From: Argonema galeatum A003/A1
GTDB lineage: Bacteria > Cyanobacteriota > Cyanobacteriia > Cyanobacteriales > Aerosakkonemataceae
Direction of reading: 5' to 3'
Length of the DNA stretch: 64,000 nt
NCBI RefSeq assembly: GCF_023333595.1
Contig: NZ_JAIQZM010000002.1
Coordinates: 113,068 to 177,067 of the forward strand
Within the stretch, counting starts at the first letter, position 1. Each line of letters opens with the position of its first letter. Positions 8,454-17,935 of the stretch are shown piece after piece. The notes under the pieces were generated by a model, which saw only the letters and a list, made by a program, of their open reading frames with translations, searched no databases and was not told the DNA's origin. The position numbers and the translations under genes were made by a program.

Positions 8454-8488
8454 CAATCGCATTTTCCTTTAACTTTCCAAATCCATCC
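8454..8488. repeat. 35-bp direct repeat, right copy
   Basis: Right partner of 6447-6481, overlapping the final codons and stop of the PIN-domain toxin gene. The two mismatches are A for G at position 2 and C for T in the middle. Confidence 0.8.
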
Positions 8489-8879
8489 AGTTCTCTACCG
8501 TAATCCCTGACACTCTCAACATATCAGAATCATTAGAAACCAGAATTAATCCCCGCGTAATTGCCGTCGCCGCTATTAATATATCTGCATCTTGTATAGG
8601 TCTACCTCTGCGCTTTAAATCTGCATGAATGGTTGATGCTCTTTCAATAATTTCTATGTCATCTAGAAATAACACGCTATACTCTCTACAGAATTGATTA
8701 AATTCTGAAAGCTGCCTTGTAGCATTTATAGCCAAAAGTCCTCTTTTTACTTCATAGTAACTTAGGCAACTTATAAATACCTCTTCTCCCAAACGATTCA
8801 CTTCTTTTAATTTGTTATTTACAGTTACATTTCTCTTCAAAATGTAAGTAACAATATTCGTGTCTATTAGATAATTCAA
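8469..8879 (-). CDS. vapC: PIN-domain ribonuclease toxin (VapC family)
   Basis: 136-aa PIN domain. It starts MNYLIDTNIVTYIL with the first catalytic Asp (D6), has a conserved Glu in SCLSYYEVKRGL (about residue 43), RGRPIQDADILIAATA with the second acidic pair (about residues 95-105), and SNDSDMLRV near the end. VapC toxins are Mg-dependent RNases, often of tRNA. The gene begins 5 bp after the stop of the 97-aa gene upstream, the expected antitoxin-toxin order. Confidence 0.88.
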   Translation of the reverse strand: MNYLIDTNIVTYILKRNVTVNNKLKEVNRLGEEVFISCLSYYEVKRGLLAINATRQLSEFNQFCREYSVLFLDDIEIIERASTIHADLKRRGRPIQDADILIAATAITRGLILVSNDSDMLRVSGITVENWMDLES

Positions 8880-8884
8880 CTCCT

Positions 8885-9178
8885 TTACCTACCTTCTACC
8901 GCCGCATCAAAAATTTCAATTTGGTCTGGTGCTAGATCGTTTAAAGTACCCGAAACTGCCTCTAGCATCATAATTTTCCTAATTCGGCGGCTTAGTTCAT
9001 TATCTGTAATTGTTCTCATTTCTTCTGGAGAAAACTTCTCAAACAAGTTTTCCATACTTTGAATCATTTCCTCTTTATTTAATTTCACCTGAAATAAGCT
9101 ATTTCCTTGAATCAACTTTTCTACTATTGGTGATACGCGAGAGAGAACTTCATTTTTTTCATTAGAAACTTCGTACAT
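8885..9178 (-). CDS. Probable antitoxin partner of the PIN toxin (97 aa, unrecognised family)
   Basis: An all-alpha, charged protein with no clear AbrB, MraZ, RHH or Phd signature; segments such as EEMIQSMENLFEKFSPEEMRT and ELSRRIRKIMMLEAVSG predict helices. Its role is inferred from position: same strand, 5 bp upstream of vapC, similar length to other antitoxins. Related short proteins are common beside cyanobacterial PIN genes, but I do not recognise the family by name. Confidence 0.6.
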   Translation of the reverse strand: MYEVSNEKNEVLSRVSPIVEKLIQGNSLFQVKLNKEEMIQSMENLFEKFSPEEMRTITDNELSRRIRKIMMLEAVSGTLNDLAPDQIEIFDAAVEGR

Positions 9179-9212
9179 AATATCTTCCTGATTATTGAAC
9201 AGAAATTAACTT

Positions 9213-9314
9213 AAGACTTACGCTCCAAACACGGTTTCTTAACGTAATTTCATCATTTCAGTTTGAGGGTCAAAACGATAAACCGGGTTTTTTGGGTGAT
9301 AGTGCGTAAGTCCT
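9213..9314. mobile_element. MITE family A, copy 1
   Basis: Ends AAGACTTACGC and GCGTAAGTCCT are inverted copies; the same termini bound elements at 14779-14888 and 20890-20992. Interior sequence of this copy (with an AAACACGG...AAACCGGG motif) differs from the other two, so only the termini are shared. Confidence 0.65.
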
Positions 9315-9359
9315 GTAACTATTGCCCACTTTACTGAACGTTCCTGCCCAGATTATACC

Positions 9360-9414
9360 AAAAAAAAGAGCAGGCAAGATGCCCACCCCACAAGTATTAC
9401 AGGCATCTTGCCTG
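9360..9414 (-). terminator. Rho-independent terminator of tkt
   Basis: On the minus strand CAGGCAAGATGCC pairs with GGCATCTTGCCTG across an 18-base loop, and the second arm is followed by CTCTTTTTTT. It begins about 20 bp after the tkt stop codon. Confidence 0.85.
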
Positions 9415-9436
9415 CCAAATCTTATCGCTCAAACTA

Positions 9437-11449
9437 TTAACCCAACAATGCCTTAGCTTTAGCTAAAACATTATCAACGCTAAAGCCAAACTTCTCCAGA
9501 CAAACTCCACCTGGAGCGGAAGCACCAAAACGATCGATACTAACGCAATCTCCCCCCATACCCACGTACTTATGCCAGCCGAAACTGCTAGCAGCTTCTA
9601 CAGACAAACGCTTGGTGACAGATGAGGGCAGAACAGACTCCTTATAAGCTGCATCCTGTGCATCAAAGATATCTGTTGAAGGCATTGAGACAACACGGGC
9701 TTTCTTGCCTTGGGCGGTGAGTTTCTCAGCTGCGGTGACGCAGAGGCTCAATTCTGAACCAGTACCAATCAGGATAATATCCGGTGTACCATCCGAATCA
9801 ACCACGATGTATCCACCTTTTGCCACGCCCTCAATGGAAGTACCTGCCAAGTTGGGGACATTCTGACGGGTGAAGGCTAACAGGGTGGGATCGTTTTGCT
9901 TGGCTTTTTCGATCGCAATTTTATAAGCCCCAGAGGTTTCGTTTCCATCTGCGGGGCGAATCACAGTCAGGTTAGGAATAGCACGCAGAGAAGCCAGCGT
10001 TTCGATCGGTTGGTGGGTCGGGCCATCTTCACCTTGTCCGATCGAATCGTGAGTCATCACCCAAATTGCCCCAGCTTGGGATAGGGCAGATAAGCGGATG
10101 GCAGCACGCATATAATCTGTGAAGATCAGGAAGGTAGCGCCGTAGGGAATTAATCCCGAACCGTGCAGTGCTATACCATTACAGATTGCACCCATACCGT
10201 GTTCCCGCACGCCAAAGTGGATGTTGGGGTTTTGGTATTGACCTTTTTGAAAGTCGCCAATTCCCTTGATTTCGGTAAGGTTGGAGTGGGTGAGGTCGGC
10301 GGAACCACCAATTAGTTCAGGTAAAACTGATGCCAGTTTGTTGAGACAGTTTTCTGAGTGCTTGCGCGTGGGCAGTGCTTTGTCTTCGGCGGTGTAGGTG
10401 GGTAGTACTTTATCCCAACCGTCGGGCAATTTACTGCTAATATAACGTTCAAATTCAGCGGCTTCTTGGGGATACTTAGCTTTGTACTCAGCAAAAGTCT
10501 TGTTCCAATCGTTTTCGTAGCCAGCGCCGCGTTCCACTGCTTTACCCATGTGGTTGAGGGCATCTTGTGGAACTACGAAAGGTTCGTGTTGCCAACCCAG
10601 TTTTTCGCGAGTCAGTTTTACTTCGTCTGCACCCAAAGCGGCACCGTGAACACCAGCGGTGTTTGCTTTATTGGGAGAACCGTAACCGATGGTGGTTGTC
10701 ACCTTAATCATGGTCGGCTTATCGGTGACAGCTTTTGCTGCTTCAATTGCTTTAGCAATTCCTTCTAAATCGGTATTGCCATCTTTGACGTGGAGGACGT
10801 GCCAACCGTAAGCTTCAAACCGCTTGGAAACATCTTCGGTGAATGCTATATCTGTAGAACCATCGATCGAGATGTGGTTATCGTCGTATAGAGCGATGAG
10901 TTTACCTAATCCCAGGTGTCCTGCGAAGGAACAAGCTTCACCAGAAATACCTTCCATGTTGCAACCATCACCCAAAATCACATAAGTGTAGTGGTCAACA
11001 ATCGTGGCATCGGGTTTGTTAAATTTAGCAGCAAGGTGGGCTTCCGCTATTGCCAAACCTACTCCATTGGCAATTCCTTGACCTAGTGGGCCAGTTGTGA
11101 CTTCAACGCCCGCCGTCATAAAGTTTTCGGGGTGTCCGGGGGTTTTGGATTCCCACTGACGGAACTGCTTGATGTCTTCTATGGTTACGCTGTCGTAGCC
11201 AGTCAGGTAGAGCAGGGCGTACTGTAGCATTGAGCCATGTCCAGCTGATAGCACGAAGCGATCGCGGTTAAACCATTTAGGATTCTTTGGGTTATACCGC
11301 ATAAAGCTATCCCACAGCACAAACGCCATCGGCGCAGCGCCCATCGGCAGTCCTGGATGGCCGGATTTTGCCTTCTCTACGGCGTCAATCGCCAGAAAGC
11401 GGATTGAGTTAATGCAAAGTTCTTGGAGTGATTGGGTTGCAACGGCCAT
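9437..11449 (-). CDS. tkt: Transketolase
   Basis: Full-length 670-aa thiamine diphosphate enzyme of the Calvin cycle and pentose phosphate pathway, transferring two-carbon units between sugar phosphates. N-terminal domain: [14 protein letters not shown] (near 28), [12 protein letters not shown] (near 120), and the TPP/Mg motif [13 protein letters not shown] (near 160). Middle domain: [18 protein letters not shown] (near 410), [14 protein letters not shown] (near 470). C-terminal domain with GTGSELSL. It is the last gene of the acpP-fabF-tkt order common in cyanobacteria; a strong terminator follows. Confidence 0.97.
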   Translation of the reverse strand: MAVATQSLQELCINSIRFLAIDAVEKAKSGHPGLPMGAAPMAFVLWDSFMRYNPKNPKWFNRDRFVLSAGHGSMLQYALLYLTGYDSVTIEDIKQFRQWESKTPGHPENFMTAGVEVTTGPLGQGIANGVGLAIAEAHLAAKFNKPDATIVDHYTYVILGDGCNMEGISGEACSFAGHLGLGKLIALYDDNHISIDGSTDIAFTEDVSKRFEAYGWHVLHVKDGNTDLEGIAKAIEAAKAVTDKPTMIKVTTTIGYGSPNKANTAGVHGAALGADEVKLTREKLGWQHEPFVVPQDALNHMGKAVERGAGYENDWNKTFAEYKAKYPQEAAEFERYISSKLPDGWDKVLPTYTAEDKALPTRKHSENCLNKLASVLPELIGGSADLTHSNLTEIKGIGDFQKGQYQNPNIHFGVREHGMGAICNGIALHGSGLIPYGATFLIFTDYMRAAIRLSALSQAGAIWVMTHDSIGQGEDGPTHQPIETLASLRAIPNLTVIRPADGNETSGAYKIAIEKAKQNDPTLLAFTRQNVPNLAGTSIEGVAKGGYIVVDSDGTPDIILIGTGSELSLCVTAAEKLTAQGKKARVVSMPSTDIFDAQDAAYKESVLPSSVTKRLSVEAASSFGWHKYVGMGGDCVSIDRFGASAPGGVCLEKFGFSVDNVLAKAKALLG

Positions 11450-11633
11450 AATCTCTTCTTTTAACGACGATCGAAAACTTGGTAGGTAAGCTGAAATATG
11501 GGTACTCTGGATCGCCCCAAAACAGTATCCCCATCATCCCATTAGGGAGATCGATGGGCAAGTAGTTTTAAGAGGGGCTAGAAAAGTCAAAAGTCACTCA
11601 TTCAAAAGTCAAATAGGGAGTGGGGGAGAATCA

Positions 11634-11664
11634 CCACTGACCACTGACCACTGACCACTGACCA
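11634..11664. repeat. Heptanucleotide tandem repeat (CCACTGA)4
   Basis: Four perfect CCACTGA units in the 223-bp gap between fabF and tkt. Heptameric short tandem repeats are well known in cyanobacterial intergenic DNA; a related GACCAAT array is found near sipA. Confidence 0.8.
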
Positions 11665-11672
11665 ATTCCCCA

Positions 11673-12932
11673 TTACCCATTAGAGGCGTATTTTTTAAAT
11701 GCTAAGGTGACGTTGTGGCCCCCGAAACCAAAAGAATTGGACAGTGCCACTTCTACTTTTTGGGCGCGACTTTGGTTGGGGACATAATCTAGGTCGCACC
11801 CGACATCGGGGTTTTCTAAGTTAATGGTTGGTGGAATTCGGTCATTAGCTACCGCCATGACGGTAGCAACTGCTTCAATGCCACCCGAACCGCCCAAAAG
11901 ATGACCTGTCATCGATTTTGTCGAGGAAATGGCCGCTTTGTAGGCATGGTCTCCCAAAGCTTTTTTAATTGCTGCTGTTTCGGTGACATCGTTAGCTGAT
12001 GTACTGGTGCCGTGGGCGTTGATGTAGCTAACTTGTTCTGGAGTTAGACCGCTGTCTTTCAAACACAGCTGGATTGCCCTGGCTGCTCCTTCTCCACCTG
12101 GTACTGGGGAGGTCATGTGGTAGGCATCGCAGGTCATGCCGTAGCCGACTATTTCGGCGTAAATCTTGGCTTTGCGACTGAGGGCGTGTTCCAGTTCTTC
12201 CAATAGGAGGATACCGGCTCCTTCGCCCATGACGAATCCATCGCGATCGCGATCGAACGGACGAGAGGCATGGGCTGGGTCGTCGTTGCGCTTCGATAGC
12301 GCTCGCGCTGCTGCAAATCCCGCTAAAGATAGAGGTGTTACTGCTGCTTCCGTGCCACCGCAAATCATGGCTTGGGCGTATCCCCGCTGGATCAGGCGAA
12401 AGGCATCCCCGATCGCATTGGAACCAGCGGCACAGGCGGTTACAGAACAGGAGTTAGGCCCCTTAGCGCCTGTGTGAATAGCGGTTAATCCGGCTGCCAT
12501 GTTGGCGATCATCATGGGAATCATAAAGGGACTACAGCGATCCGGCCCTTTTGTCAAGTATATTTCTTGCTGATCTTCCAATACTTTAAGACCGCCAATG
12601 CCGGTGCCGATGATTGCGCCTACCTGTTCTGCGTTCAGTTCGTTGATGACAAACTGGGCGTCTGCGATCGCTTGCTTGCTAGCAGAAACTGCAAACTGGG
12701 CAAAGCGATCCATGCGTTTGGCATCCTTACGATCCATGCTGTCATGGGGGTCAAATCCCTTCACTTCGCCAGCGATGCGGCAATCATGGCGGGACGCATC
12801 AAACAAGGTAATCGGCCCAATGCCGTTGCGTCCGCTCAACAATCCTTCCCAATACTCAGCTAAGGTATTGCCAATGGGTGTAATCGCGCCCAAACCAGTA
12901 ACAACAACGCGCTTACCTTCAAAATCTGTCAT
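11673..12932 (-). CDS. fabF: 3-oxoacyl-ACP synthase II (beta-ketoacyl-ACP synthase, KASII)
   Basis: 419-aa thiolase-fold condensing enzyme that extends acyl-ACP with malonyl-ACP in fatty acid synthesis. The active-site cysteine is in [15 protein letters not shown] (near 166-170); the two catalytic histidines are in [15 protein letters not shown] (near 308) and [10 protein letters not shown] (near 344). C-terminal [12 protein letters not shown] is typical. It lies downstream of acpP (349-bp gap) and upstream of tkt, all minus strand. Confidence 0.97.
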   Translation of the reverse strand: MTDFEGKRVVVTGLGAITPIGNTLAEYWEGLLSGRNGIGPITLFDASRHDCRIAGEVKGFDPHDSMDRKDAKRMDRFAQFAVSASKQAIADAQFVINELNAEQVGAIIGTGIGGLKVLEDQQEIYLTKGPDRCSPFMIPMMIANMAAGLTAIHTGAKGPNSCSVTACAAGSNAIGDAFRLIQRGYAQAMICGGTEAAVTPLSLAGFAAARALSKRNDDPAHASRPFDRDRDGFVMGEGAGILLLEELEHALSRKAKIYAEIVGYGMTCDAYHMTSPVPGGEGAARAIQLCLKDSGLTPEQVSYINAHGTSTSANDVTETAAIKKALGDHAYKAAISSTKSMTGHLLGGSGGIEAVATVMAVANDRIPPTINLENPDVGCDLDYVPNQSRAQKVEVALSNSFGFGGHNVTLAFKKYASNG

Positions 12933-13026
12933 CTTTATTCCTCCCGGGAGACTCCCGCCATAGCTGTACTCGGCTTGGCGGTGAGAGGAAAGGGAGGTCG
13001 GGGTCTATGCAACATAGCTATTATGA

Positions 13027-13186
13027 GTTTCTAGAGAAACCGTCGCGCCTCAGAAGTGGTGAAACTCCCTGGCATACCTGCTGGCATTACAGGATAGAGG
13101 CTACCGATATTGTTCTTTGTAGACTCGCCTTAAAAACGTAGTACATACGCTGTACTTAGTCGGGTAAACTTTGGGCTTGAAAGCCC
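13027..13186 (-). other. Structured gap between acpP and fabF
   Basis: The 349 bp between acpP and fabF hold no gene. Three short hairpins are visible: GTTTCTAGAGAAAC (13027-13040), GTACATACGCTGTAC (13141-13155) and GGGCTTGAAAGCCC (13173-13186). They could be part of a leader, a processing site or a small RNA. I cannot assign a known family. Confidence 0.3.
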
Positions 13187-13281
13187 CTGCTATAGTCGTT
13201 ACTCCGACGATTCGGCAAAAAAGATTTTGACTTTTGAATGAGTGACTTTTGACTTTTTTAGCCCCTAGCCCCTACCCCCTC

Positions 13282-13533
13282 TTATGCTGATGCTGCCACT
13301 TTTTCGTTGATGTGGTCTACCGCCTGTTGAACCGTCAAAATCTTTTCTGCCGCATCGTCGGGAATTTCGATATCAAATTCTTCTTCTAAGGCCATCACCA
13401 GTTCTACCGTATCTAGGGAATCAGCCCCCAAATCGTTGGTAAAATGGGCTTCTGGTTTGACGTCAGTGGCTTCAACGCTCAATTGCTCTGCCACAATTTT
13501 TTGAACTTTCTGAAAAATTTCCTGTTCGCTCAT
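13282..13533 (-). CDS. acpP: Acyl carrier protein
   Basis: 83-aa acidic four-helix protein. The phosphopantetheine attachment serine is in [16 protein letters not shown] (about Ser39). It carries growing acyl chains for FabF and the other fatty acid enzymes. Length and the DSL motif are standard. First gene of the acpP-fabF-tkt cluster; a HIP1 site and AT-rich DNA precede it. Confidence 0.97.
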   Translation of the reverse strand: MSEQEIFQKVQKIVAEQLSVEATDVKPEAHFTNDLGADSLDTVELVMALEEEFDIEIPDDAAEKILTVQQAVDHINEKVAASA

Positions 13534-13791
13534 AGTTATCCCTTATCGCAGTTGCCCAAACTTCCGCTCTGGGAAATATGGTTCTAAGCATTTCTTAATC
13601 TTATCTGAATATGGCGATCGCGCTCAATCCAGATCTAGCCAATTTTTTAACTGACACCAAATAGCTTGACTGGGTCGCCAGCCAAAATTTTCCCTTTTAG
13701 CGATCGCCAATTCCCCATTGCCCTCAACAAGCGATTATAAAAGAAGAGCCAGTACCGCGATCTATGACACTTTACCAATGACACTTGACAA

Positions 13792-14688
13792 ATGACACTT
13801 AAATATGCTTACTTTCCTGGCTGCGTTGCCCAAGGTGCCTGCCGGGAACTTTACCAATCGACAGCAGCCCTCACCAAAGCACTGGGGATTGAGCTGATAG
13901 AGCTGAAAAAAGCTTCCTGCTGCGGTTCCGGCACTTTTAAAGAAGAATCTCAGCTGTTGGAAGATACTGTCAATGCCCGCAATATTGCCCTAGCTGAGGA
14001 ATTGAACCTGCCACTGCTCACCCATTGCAGCACCTGTCAGGGAGTCATCGGTCATGTAGACGAAAGGCTCAAGGAATCCCAGCAAACCAACCCAGCCTAC
14101 TTAGAACAGATTAACGGCTTATTAAAAAAAGAGAGTTGTTCGCCTTATCGCGGCAGCACCCAGGTTAAACATCTGCTATGGGCTTTGGTTGGAGATTACG
14201 GCCTCCAAGCGCTCCAAGAACGAGTTACTCGTAAGCTTAGCAATCTTCGCTGTGCAGCCTTCTATGGCTGCTACCTCCTGCGATCGCAAAAGTCAATCCC
14301 ATTTGACGACCCCTTCCAGCCAGAATCAATGGAAAATGTGTTTCGGGCGATTGGGGCAACGCCAATTTATTATAGAGGGCGGACTCAGTGTTGCGGCTGG
14401 CCGCTTTCCAGCTATGCCACAACTCAATCTTTTAAAATGGCTGGGGCGCATATTCAGGAAGCTATAGAGGCTGGTGCCGATTGTATGGTAACGCCCTGCC
14501 CATTGTGCCACCTCAATTTAGATTCTCGTCAACCAGAAGTGGAAAAGGTGATTGAGCGTAAGCTGGGTTTGCCTGTGCTGCATTTACCGCAATTGGTTGC
14601 TTTAGCGCTGGGAATTGAGCCAAAGCAACTTGGTTTAGATCGACACATTGTCTCCACTCATCCCGTCTTGGAGAAATTGGGATTTTAG
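13792..14688 (+). CDS. HdrB-like iron-sulfur protein with two CCG domains
   Basis: 298-aa protein of the family named after CoB-CoM heterodisulfide reductase subunit B. Each half has a cysteine-rich CCG motif: FPGC...ASCCGSG with HCSTCQG in the first half, YGCYLLRS...TQCCGWPLSS with TPCPLCHLN in the second. In HdrB these motifs bind non-cubane Fe-S clusters; in cyanobacteria the protein is related to the membrane-anchor type subunit E of succinate dehydrogenase, so a role in quinone-linked electron transfer is possible. It diverges from acpP; heptamer-like TGACACTT repeats lie just before the ATG. Confidence 0.82.
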   Translation: MTLKYAYFPGCVAQGACRELYQSTAALTKALGIELIELKKASCCGSGTFKEESQLLEDTVNARNIALAEELNLPLLTHCSTCQGVIGHVDERLKESQQTNPAYLEQINGLLKKESCSPYRGSTQVKHLLWALVGDYGLQALQERVTRKLSNLRCAAFYGCYLLRSQKSIPFDDPFQPESMENVFRAIGATPIYYRGRTQCCGWPLSSYATTQSFKMAGAHIQEAIEAGADCMVTPCPLCHLNLDSRQPEVEKVIERKLGLPVLHLPQLVALALGIEPKQLGLDRHIVSTHPVLEKLGF

Positions 14689-14778
14689 GCCCCATTCCGC
14701 ACTTCGATCGGCACGATCGGTTTTTTAAGTATTGGGGACTAGGGATTGGTAATTTTAAATACTTTACACTATTTAAAG

Positions 14779-14888
14779 AGGACTTACGCAATATTTCTTG
14801 TTTCGCCCCCCTACCCCCCAAATCTGGGGGGAAGAGAAGCTTACTCCCCCCAGATTTGGGGGGCAGGGGGGGCTAGTGGGTAAGTCCT
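14779..14888. mobile_element. MITE family A, copy 2
   Basis: AGGACTTACGC at the left and GGGTAAGTCCT at the right are near-perfect inverted ends. The interior consists of complementary runs (CCCCCCAAATCTGGGGG and its inverse) able to fold into a long hairpin. TTTAAA occurs directly outside both ends, a possible target duplication. It occupies part of the 480-bp gap between the HdrB-like gene and yqhA; the rest of that gap shows nothing I can name. Confidence 0.75.
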
Positions 14889-15169
14889 GTTTAAATTATC
14901 TTCCCAGTCGCCAGTGCTCAGTTTCTAATCACCCAAATACGTAGAGTCAGACTTTAGGGTGCCAAATATGGGCTGTATCAAGATATAGCAAAGTACTGAG
15001 TCCTTCGGCTTTAGTCCTGAGTGCAAACACAGTCGCTTCCTGGCGGGGAATAGCTCTATAGTGTCCTAACATATCTGACTATGGCTATACTGCTACGAAA
15101 TGTCTTACATAAACTAAAAAAATAAAAAATTTATGGTAAAATCAGCCGATAAGATTTCAGGAGTAGTAT

Positions 15170-15712
15170 ATGCGGTTTAGCAAAAAAGTCGAGCAAGTTA
15201 CAGAAAATTTGCTGTGGGGTGTTAGATTTTTGGCAATCGTACCTGTATTGTTCGGATTAGTTAGCGTTATCAATTTATTTTGGCTTGGGAGCTTGGAAAT
15301 TATTGAAGGAGTTAAACAATACTCGGAATTTGAAGGTCCTCACTCTGAATTTACTACAAAAGTAATGACAAGTATCATTGGTGGAGTCGATCTTTATTTG
15401 ATCGGAATAGTTTTAATGCTTTTTAGTTTTGGAATATACGAACTATTTATTTCCAAAATTGATGTGGGCAGAGCAAATCAGGAAATCCGTATTTTGGAAA
15501 TTCATTCGTTAGATGAACTAAAAGATAAGATTTTAAAGGTCATTGTAATCGTTCTAGTAGTGAGAATTTTTAAACAAGTTGCGAGAATGCCTATTACAAC
15601 ATACCAAGAAATCCTCTATTTAGCTATTGCGATTCTACTGATTGCTGCTAGTAGTTACTTGCTGCATAGTCAAGGTGGTTCCAAACACAATAAGCCATCT
15701 AATCATGAATAG
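15170..15712 (+). CDS. YqhA family (UPF0114) membrane protein
   Basis: 180-aa protein with hydrophobic segments at about residues 17-40, 72-95, 120-135 and 147-165. The N-terminal LLWGVRFLAIVPVLFGLVS and central DLYLIGIVLMLFSFGIYELF blocks, followed by LDELKDKILKVIVI, are characteristic of UPF0114/YqhA, whose function is unknown. ATG follows TTTCAGGAGT, a good ribosome binding site (AGGAG, 7 bases away). Stands alone. Confidence 0.85.
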   Translation: MRFSKKVEQVTENLLWGVRFLAIVPVLFGLVSVINLFWLGSLEIIEGVKQYSEFEGPHSEFTTKVMTSIIGGVDLYLIGIVLMLFSFGIYELFISKIDVGRANQEIRILEIHSLDELKDKILKVIVIVLVVRIFKQVARMPITTYQEILYLAIAILLIAASSYLLHSQGGSKHNKPSNHE

Positions 15713-15845
15713 GTTATTATATCGGCTTGCAGCCCTTATGAAGTACACAAGAGAAACCCGGTAATATCGTTTCCGGTTGTGTCTGAATCATTATGGCCGC
15801 TCCAGGGTAAAAACGAACAATTCCGACGCAGACGGATTTGATATT

Positions 15846-15941
15846 AAGTAGGCGCAGGTAAATAAAGTTAAAATAGTGATTTAGAGATGGGGCAAGGCGT
15901 CCCGTCCGCCCAGTTTTGACTTTATTTCCACTTACCTACTT
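15846..15941. mobile_element. Short inverted-repeat element (MITE family E)
   Basis: AAGTAGGCGCAGGTAAATAAAGT at the left pairs, with a few differences, with ACTTTATTTCCACTTACCTACTT at the right (each 23 bases; internal part quoted only for position). The element is 96 bp long and contains a GGGGCAAGGCGTCCCGTCCGCC core. A partial relative with CCGTCCGCC and TTTACACTCACCTACTTA lies at about 26770-26809. Confidence 0.6.
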
Positions 15942-15945
15942 ACAA

Positions 15946-15970
15946 GAGCGCTGAAGCGCAACAACATACC
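15946..15970. repeat. Interspersed GCGCT-rich repeat, copy 1
   Basis: GAGCGCTGAAGCGCAACAAC followed by ATACC. Nearly the same string occurs at 20783-20806 and 44616-44639, each in non-coding DNA, so it is a small dispersed repeat. Confidence 0.6.
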
Positions 15971-16027
15971 AAATATGGCTCATTGACCGGAAAGCACTTC
16001 TTATTGCCATATTTCTTAAATAAACAG

Positions 16028-16061
16028 CCGCTGAGTATAGAGAATTCCCTATACTCAGCGG
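16028..16061 (-). terminator. Hairpin after hsp20
   Basis: A perfect 13-bp stem CCGCTGAGTATAG / CTATACTCAGCGG with an 8-base loop begins 37 bp beyond the hsp20 stop. The following minus-strand sequence CTGTTTATTT is only moderately T-rich, so it may act as terminator or 3' stabiliser. Confidence 0.6.
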
Positions 16062-16098
16062 TAATAAAGGGGCTTTGCAACGCACCCTACACTACTAC

Positions 16099-16539
16099 TT
16101 AGTTATTAGGCACATTCACCTTGACAACTTTACGCTGCAATTCTTCTGCTTTAGGGAGAGTTAGCGTCAAGATGCCGTTCTTAAATTCAGCTTCTACCTT
16201 ATCGTTCTGAATGGGAACTGGGAGGGGAACGGTGCGCTGGAACTTGCCATAGCGGAATTCAGAGTGGTAAAAACCTTTTTCTTCATTGCGCTTTTCATAG
16301 CGGTGTTCGCCAGCAATGGAAATGGCTTCGCGAGTAACTTGGATATCCAAGTCTTTACCTTCGACACCGGGAATTTCTGCCCGCAAAATTATATTCTTGT
16401 CTTCATCATGCAACTCAATTCCAGGTGTCCAAGCTGTACGGGTTTCGCTGTTAACTTGGGTGAGATCGTCAAACACTCGATCCATTTGACGACGTAAGGT
16501 TTCCATTTCTGGGTAAGGTTGCCAACGTATTAATCTCAT
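16099..16539 (-). CDS. hspA: Hsp20 / alpha-crystallin small heat shock protein
   Basis: 146-aa chaperone with a short N-terminal arm (RWQPYPEMETLRRQMDRVFDDL), an alpha-crystallin domain from about residue 40 (TPGIELHDEDKNIILRAEIPG) and the signature NGILTLTLPKAEE at about 124-136. Such proteins hold unfolding proteins as large oligomers and protect thylakoid membranes in cyanobacteria. I found no CIRCE inverted repeat upstream (16540-16740), so regulation cannot be read from the sequence. Confidence 0.95.
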   Translation of the reverse strand: MRLIRWQPYPEMETLRRQMDRVFDDLTQVNSETRTAWTPGIELHDEDKNIILRAEIPGVEGKDLDIQVTREAISIAGEHRYEKRNEEKGFYHSEFRYGKFQRTVPLPVPIQNDKVEAEFKNGILTLTLPKAEELQRKVVKVNVPNN

Positions 16540-16747
16540 AAGTCAAGTAACCTTTCTAAATGTTTTACAGGAACTGAATCAAATGCTTACTCAACAATTG
16601 GTAAGAGATACGCTACTGTTGCTGTAAACCGTTGCGGTGATTGAGCTAGGCGTCTCTTTCCATGACTCTATGATGTCTTAAAGCATGAATTGAGAGAGTG
16701 AGGGAAACCCTACTAATTCAGTGCGATTTTCCCGATTTTTCCGATGA

Positions 16748-17788
16748 TTACTTGTCACTCAAGCGACGCTGGATTTGTTTAAGAGATTGATACATTTCTG
16801 GAAGGCGGCTGTAGATGGCTGCTGCCTTAAGAAAAACTTTGTGGGGAATGGCTGGAATGCCAGTTACGATCGCACCTGGTTCGACATCGCTGTGAATCCC
16901 TGCTTTGGCTGTGGCGATCGCACCATCTCCAATATGAGCTTGATTCGCTATTCCCACCTGTCCCGCCAACAACACCCGATTTCCCACCTTCACGCCACCG
17001 GCTAATCCCACTTGTGAAGCTAAGGCGCAGTTAGCACCCACCTGACAGCCGTGACCGATCTGTACCAGGTTGTCAATTTTTGTGTTTTGTGCTATGCGCG
17101 TTTCTCCCACGGCTGGGCGATCGATTGTAGTGTTGCAGCCAACTTCCACGCCATCTTCCAGCACCGTGCAGCCAGATTGTTCCATTTTGAACCAGCCAGT
17201 GGGTGTGGGGACAAAGCCAAAGCCTTCCGCACCGATAACTGCACCGCTGTGAATGACGCAATCTGCGCCTATGCGGGTGCGTTCGTGGATGGTGCAGTTG
17301 GCGTGTAATGTTGTGCTAGAGCCTATCTGCGCTTCTGGGTAAATTACCACGTTCGGGTGAATGCAGACGTAGTTGCCAATCTTTACCCCTGCTTGGATGA
17401 CTGCATGGGGGCCGATATAAACATCGTTACCGATTTGTACTGAAGGATGAATGACAGCCGTGGTATGAATTCCCACATCTGGACGGAAGGGTTTGTAGAA
17501 AAGTGCGATCGCCTGAGCAAATAATAATCTTGGTTCATTTGTAGCAATCCAGGCAATACTCCGTTCGATCGCTTGCTTCTGTAGCGCTTCGTCTTGGGGC
17601 AAAATTAAGGCACTTGCCGAAGTTTTCCTCACAAAAGTCGCAAATTTCGCTCCCTCTATGTAACTGAGAGTGCCAATAGGTGCCTCATCGATCGGTGCGA
17701 CAGCAATAATTTCAGGATCGACTGCTGCGTTAGATATCAGGCTATTGGAGGCAGACTCTAGTTTTTGTACTATTTCGCTAAATTTCAT
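16748..17788 (-). CDS. lpxD: UDP-3-O-(3-hydroxyacyl)glucosamine N-acyltransferase
   Basis: About 346 aa from ATG at 17788 (MKFSEIV, the usual LpxD start; a TTG at 17824 lies upstream in frame). The N-terminal uridine-binding domain has the LILPQDEAL region; from about residue 90 there is a left-handed beta helix of hexapeptide repeats (VIHPSVQIGNDVYIGPHAVI onward), with HSGAVIGAEGFGF and IGHGCQVGANCALASQVG containing the catalytic histidine. LpxD adds the second acyl chain in lipid A synthesis. The enzyme points to an outer membrane with lipid A. Minus-strand neighbour of the flavoprotein gene, 147 bp apart. Confidence 0.93.
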   Translation of the reverse strand: MKFSEIVQKLESASNSLISNAAVDPEIIAVAPIDEAPIGTLSYIEGAKFATFVRKTSASALILPQDEALQKQAIERSIAWIATNEPRLLFAQAIALFYKPFRPDVGIHTTAVIHPSVQIGNDVYIGPHAVIQAGVKIGNYVCIHPNVVIYPEAQIGSSTTLHANCTIHERTRIGADCVIHSGAVIGAEGFGFVPTPTGWFKMEQSGCTVLEDGVEVGCNTTIDRPAVGETRIAQNTKIDNLVQIGHGCQVGANCALASQVGLAGGVKVGNRVLLAGQVGIANQAHIGDGAIATAKAGIHSDVEPGAIVTGIPAIPHKVFLKAAAIYSRLPEMYQSLKQIQRRLSDK

Positions 17789-17935
17789 TATTTTGTCTGA
17801 GACTTTGAATAAATTGAACCACAAAGGCGCATAGAGAGGAATTTTAGATTTTAGATTTTAGATTTTAGATTTAATTTCAATTCTTTAATCTGAAATCTTC
17901 TTCTTTTCCCATCTTACCCCTCTGCCCCTCTGCCC

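Noticed and set aside
16540..16740. CIRCE or other heat-shock operator before hsp20
   Set aside because: I could not find TTAGCACTC-N9-GAGTGCTAA or a clear relative.
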